Assembly (NCBI GenBank): GCA_017942005.1
Contig: JAGAVJ010000027.1
Coordinates: 62,001-126,000 of the forward strand
DNA: 64,000 nt
Origin: Clostridia bacterium
GTDB lineage: Bacteria; Bacillota; Clostridia; Oscillospirales; CAG-272
Direction of reading: 5' to 3'
Shown here: piece by piece, positions 61,864-64,000 of the stretch
Layout: the number at the start of each line of letters is the position of its first letter
Position numbering within the stretch: position 1 is the stretch's first letter
Made by a program: the position numbers and the translations under genes
The notes under the pieces: model-generated
The model's database searches: none
The model's input: the letters and a program-made list of their open reading frames with translations, nothing else
Told to the model about the DNA's origin: nothing

Positions 61864-63339
61864 ATGAATCACAAAAAGACATTATCCTGTCTGTGCGCCG
61901 TGCTTTTGCTTGGAACAGCAGTCATTTCCTGCGCCAGCCAAACCGACGGCAAAACAGAAAAGGAGACAGAAACCACAGCTGCCCAAACAAGTACAACAGA
62001 AGCGGAAACCGCAGATCCTATTTACGATGTCCTGCCCCAAGCCGATTATGCAGGATATACCTTTCGGATTCTTAACAACATTTCCAGTTTCGCCTATACC
62101 AATATGGGTGCAGAAGGTCAGACGGGAGAAGCACTGGATGATGCAATCTATGCGCGGAACGCACGCGTAGAAGAAGCGCTGAACATCAAGCTGCAAATTG
62201 AAGACAAGGAGTGGAAAGACAACCAAAACGCCATTGCTACTTCTGTCAAAGCGGGAGAAGATTTATACGATATTTACTTCAATGAGTTATATCTTGTTCT
62301 CGGTCAGGCATCCAGCAATTATCTTTTAGACATGACACAGATAGAATCTCTGAACTTTGACAACCCCTGGTGGAATAAAAAAGCAATTGATTCCGCCGTC
62401 ATCGGCTCCCCCATTTATGCAGCCTTCGGCGATCTGCACCTGATGTACTACGAATGCTTTGTTCCTGTCGTTTTCAACAAAACCATCATCAACAATCTTG
62501 ACCTTGAAGACCCCTATCAGCTGGTCAAAGACAACCGCTGGACCATCGACGAGATGTCCTCTATGATGAAGGAAGCAAAAGCAGATGTCGACGGCGACAG
62601 TACATGGACCGTCACAGACCACTACCCCATTGCTTTGTACGCGCATAACAGCACCGGATTTTTAACTGCCGCCAACGTCAGTCTCATTTCCAAAAACGCA
62701 GACGGCATTCCCGTCTGGGACGGCGTCAGCGACCTGTACGCTACCGCCTACAACAAGTTAATTTCCACAATATTCACAGATAAAACCGATAACGCAGCCA
62801 ACGCATCCGGATATCAGAGTACAGAGGACCTCCTCATCCATGATATGATGAAGGGCGGCGGTGTCCTGTTCTATATTGAGCCGCTTGGCAGCATCAAAAA
62901 GCTGCGGAACGTTGATTATGAAATCGGCGTAATTCCCATGCCGAAATATGACGAAGCACAAAAGGATTACTGTTCCTATATATTCCACGGTGCAGGCGCA
63001 ATGGGAATTCCCAAGACGAATCCCGACCCCGAACGCACCGGCGTGATTGCAGAATACCTCTCTGCGTATTCTCATGACACAGTAAAGAATATCTACTTCG
63101 ATGAAACGCTGGACTTTAAGTACATCCAGGACGAAGAAGGTCAGCAGATGCTCGACATTATTTTCTCCAACGGTTCTGTCGATCTTGCCGCTGTTTACGA
63201 CTGGGGCGGTCTGAGAGGCAAAATTTCAGACGCCCTGTTTGCCGGAAAGAGCGATATCGTTTCCACAGTGGAAAAATCAAGCAAATCCATCACAAAAGCA
63301 ATCGAAAAAACACTTGCCGCCTTTGCTGAGGTTGAGTAA
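61864..63339 (+). CDS. extracellular solute-binding lipoprotein
   Basis: 491 residues. Lipoprotein signal (LCAVLLLGTAVISC, Cys near 21), Thr/Glu linker (ETETTAAQTSTTEAET), then a sugar-type binding fold: YAGYTFRILNN near 62, GEALDDAIYARNARVEEALN near 90, WWNKKAIDSAVIG near 170 and a second lobe with GGGVLFYIEPLGSIKKLRNV. Same family as the protein at 35614. GGAAAGGA precedes the ATG. No permease gene follows. Confidence 0.85.
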   Translation: MNHKKTLSCLCAVLLLGTAVISCASQTDGKTEKETETTAAQTSTTEAETADPIYDVLPQADYAGYTFRILNNISSFAYTNMGAEGQTGEALDDAIYARNARVEEALNIKLQIEDKEWKDNQNAIATSVKAGEDLYDIYFNELYLVLGQASSNYLLDMTQIESLNFDNPWWNKKAIDSAVIGSPIYAAFGDLHLMYYECFVPVVFNKTIINNLDLEDPYQLVKDNRWTIDEMSSMMKEAKADVDGDSTWTVTDHYPIALYAHNSTGFLTAANVSLISKNADGIPVWDGVSDLYATAYNKLISTIFTDKTDNAANASGYQSTEDLLIHDMMKGGGVLFYIEPLGSIKKLRNVDYEIGVIPMPKYDEAQKDYCSYIFHGAGAMGIPKTNPDPERTGVIAEYLSAYSHDTVKNIYFDETLDFKYIQDEEGQQMLDIIFSNGSVDLAAVYDWGGLRGKISDALFAGKSDIVSTVEKSSKSITKAIEKTLAAFAEVE

Positions 63340-63346
63340 AAAAGAG

Positions 63347-63506
63347 TCGGGGAAAACTTTTTTGAAAAAAAGCTTTTCCCCGAACCCCTTTCAAAAAACT
63401 TCTCTGAAAGGGATAATTTTTTTGCAAACAAACAATATGAATATTCCCAAACGATTAAAGTTTTTTGGGGGGTCTTGGGGGACTTTTTTTCAAAAAAGTC
63501 CCCCAA
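63347..63506. repeat. two-hairpin interspersed element, copy 10
   Basis: GGGGAAAACTTTTTT/AAAAAAAGCTTTTCCCC with CCCCTTTCAAAAAACTT, and on the right AAAGTTTTTTGGGGGG with GGGGGACTTTTTT/AAAAAAGTCCCCC. The ACGTGAG ends are missing. It sits between the convergent lipoprotein and manA genes as a double terminator. Confidence 0.78.
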
Positions 63507-63511
63507 AATAA

Positions 63512-64000
63512 TTATATGCGTGACAGAATCATTCGGACGGCGCCGCTTGTGCCGCGTACCGTATAGGTGCCCATACCCGCAGGCAAAAACCAGCTGGTGC
63601 CGGCAGTAAGCATATATTCCACGCCGTCATGCACAAGCGTTCCCTCTCCGCCTGTGACAAGCAAAGAAACAAAGGAATCATCTCCGACGGAGAATGCTTT
63701 TTCCTCACGGACACACTGCATTTCTACATGAAAATAGGCAGAATCTGCAAGTGCATCGGTATCTCCCTTTTCGTACTGTAATGCTTTGATTTCGCTGTCT
63801 GTAAAGTGCTTTGCGCATTTGACCGCGTCCTCGACATGCAGCTGGCGCAGAGAGCCGTCTGCCTGACGGCGATTGTAATCATAGACACGGTACGTGGTAT
63901 CGCAGTTCTGCTGTATCTCTGCAAGCAGAATGCCGCCGCCAATGGCATGAATCAATCCCGCCGGAATATAGAAAACATCTCCCGCTTTGACTGGAACAAA
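63512..64000 (-). CDS. manA: class I mannose-6-phosphate isomerase (C-terminal part)
   Basis: Interconverts mannose-6-P and fructose-6-P. The frame runs open to the window edge (163 codons); the N-terminal half is outside. Visible are VKAGDVFYIPAGLIHAIGGG with the metal-binding His, AEIQQNCDTTYRVYDYNR with the catalytic Arg, and a final cupin (TAGTSWFLPAGMGTYTV). Confidence 0.95.
   Translation of the reverse strand, partial: FVPVKAGDVFYIPAGLIHAIGGGILLAEIQQNCDTTYRVYDYNRRQADGSLRQLHVEDAVKCAKHFTDSEIKALQYEKGDTDALADSAYFHVEMQCVREEKAFSVGDDSFVSLLVTGGEGTLVHDGVEYMLTAGTSWFLPAGMGTYTVRGTSGAVRMILSRI

Overview
The window reads as chromosomal DNA of an anaerobic, Gram-positive gut-type member of the Clostridia (Oscillospiraceae/Christensenellales-like; a guess from gene content, not a placement). 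Support: WhiA and a PHP-type DnaE, DUF3048/YerB-like and DUF815 proteins, a PrsA-like lipoprotein foldase, T-box control of branched-chain amino acid synthesis, a DivIVA-like protein, SPFH plus ribbon-helix-helix pair, and lipoprotein solute-binding proteins with Thr/Glu-rich linkers. GGAGG-type Shine-Dalgarno sites and TTGACA-17-TATAAT promoters are easy to see. No rRNA, tRNA, CRISPR, phage or transposase gene is visible.

Layout. 1-4.0 kb (minus): murB, whiA, dnaE (3' part outside the window). 4.3-5.6 kb (plus): SPFH membrane protein with a small ribbon-helix-helix protein behind a strong promoter carrying a palindrome. 5.8-11.1 kb (minus): DUF3048 lipoprotein, diacylglycerol-kinase-family enzyme, MATE exporter, pyrophosphatase-like/Nudix fusion. 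11.4-12.6 kb (plus): MFS transporter. 12.7-15.2 kb (minus): large lipoprotein with a solute-binding C-terminal half. 15.6-18.7 kb (plus): typA and a PpiC/PrsA-like lipoprotein. 18.9-32.8 kb (minus): the branched-chain amino acid cluster, in transcription order T-box(Leu CUC) - ilvB - ilvN - ilvC - ilvD - DUF815 ATPase - ilvA - ridA - leuA - leuC - leuD - leuB. IlvA makes 2-ketobutyrate, RidA clears its reactive enamine/imine by-product, IlvBNCD make the valine/isoleucine keto acids and LeuACDB extend toward leucine; ilvE is not in the window.

33-39.4 kb: ahcY, then two AraC regulators flanking a solute-binding lipoprotein and a CBM9-like surface protein, probably a carbohydrate-responsive group. 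39.4-51.4 kb (plus): aspS with an unusual hairpin-filled leader, two tandem paralogous 880-residue lipoproteins, an RluA-type pseudouridine synthase, rpmB, a DivIVA-like protein and a Gfo/Idh/MocA oxidoreductase next to a cytoplasmic BNR-repeat protein (51.6-53.0 kb). 53.4-60.5 kb (minus): peptidase C26, EamA transporter, alpha/beta hydrolase, OppA-like protein, HAD-IIA phosphatase overlapping a type II pantothenate kinase. 60.7-64 kb: a small unknown protein, an acyl carrier protein, another solute-binding lipoprotein and the C-terminal part of manA.

The most unusual layer is non-coding. About ten intergenic copies of a two-hairpin element, several bounded by ACGTGAGTTCGAT-type terminal inverted repeats, lie mostly at gene ends. 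A second class consists of runs of perfect short-loop hairpins of unrelated sequence; one, in the aspS leader, has 15-bp terminal inverted repeats and is bounded directly by a 16-bp direct repeat, which looks like an insertion with target duplication. In several genes a perfect or near-perfect hairpin lies between the Shine-Dalgarno site and the start codon. All structures and similarities were judged by eye; no folding or database search was run.
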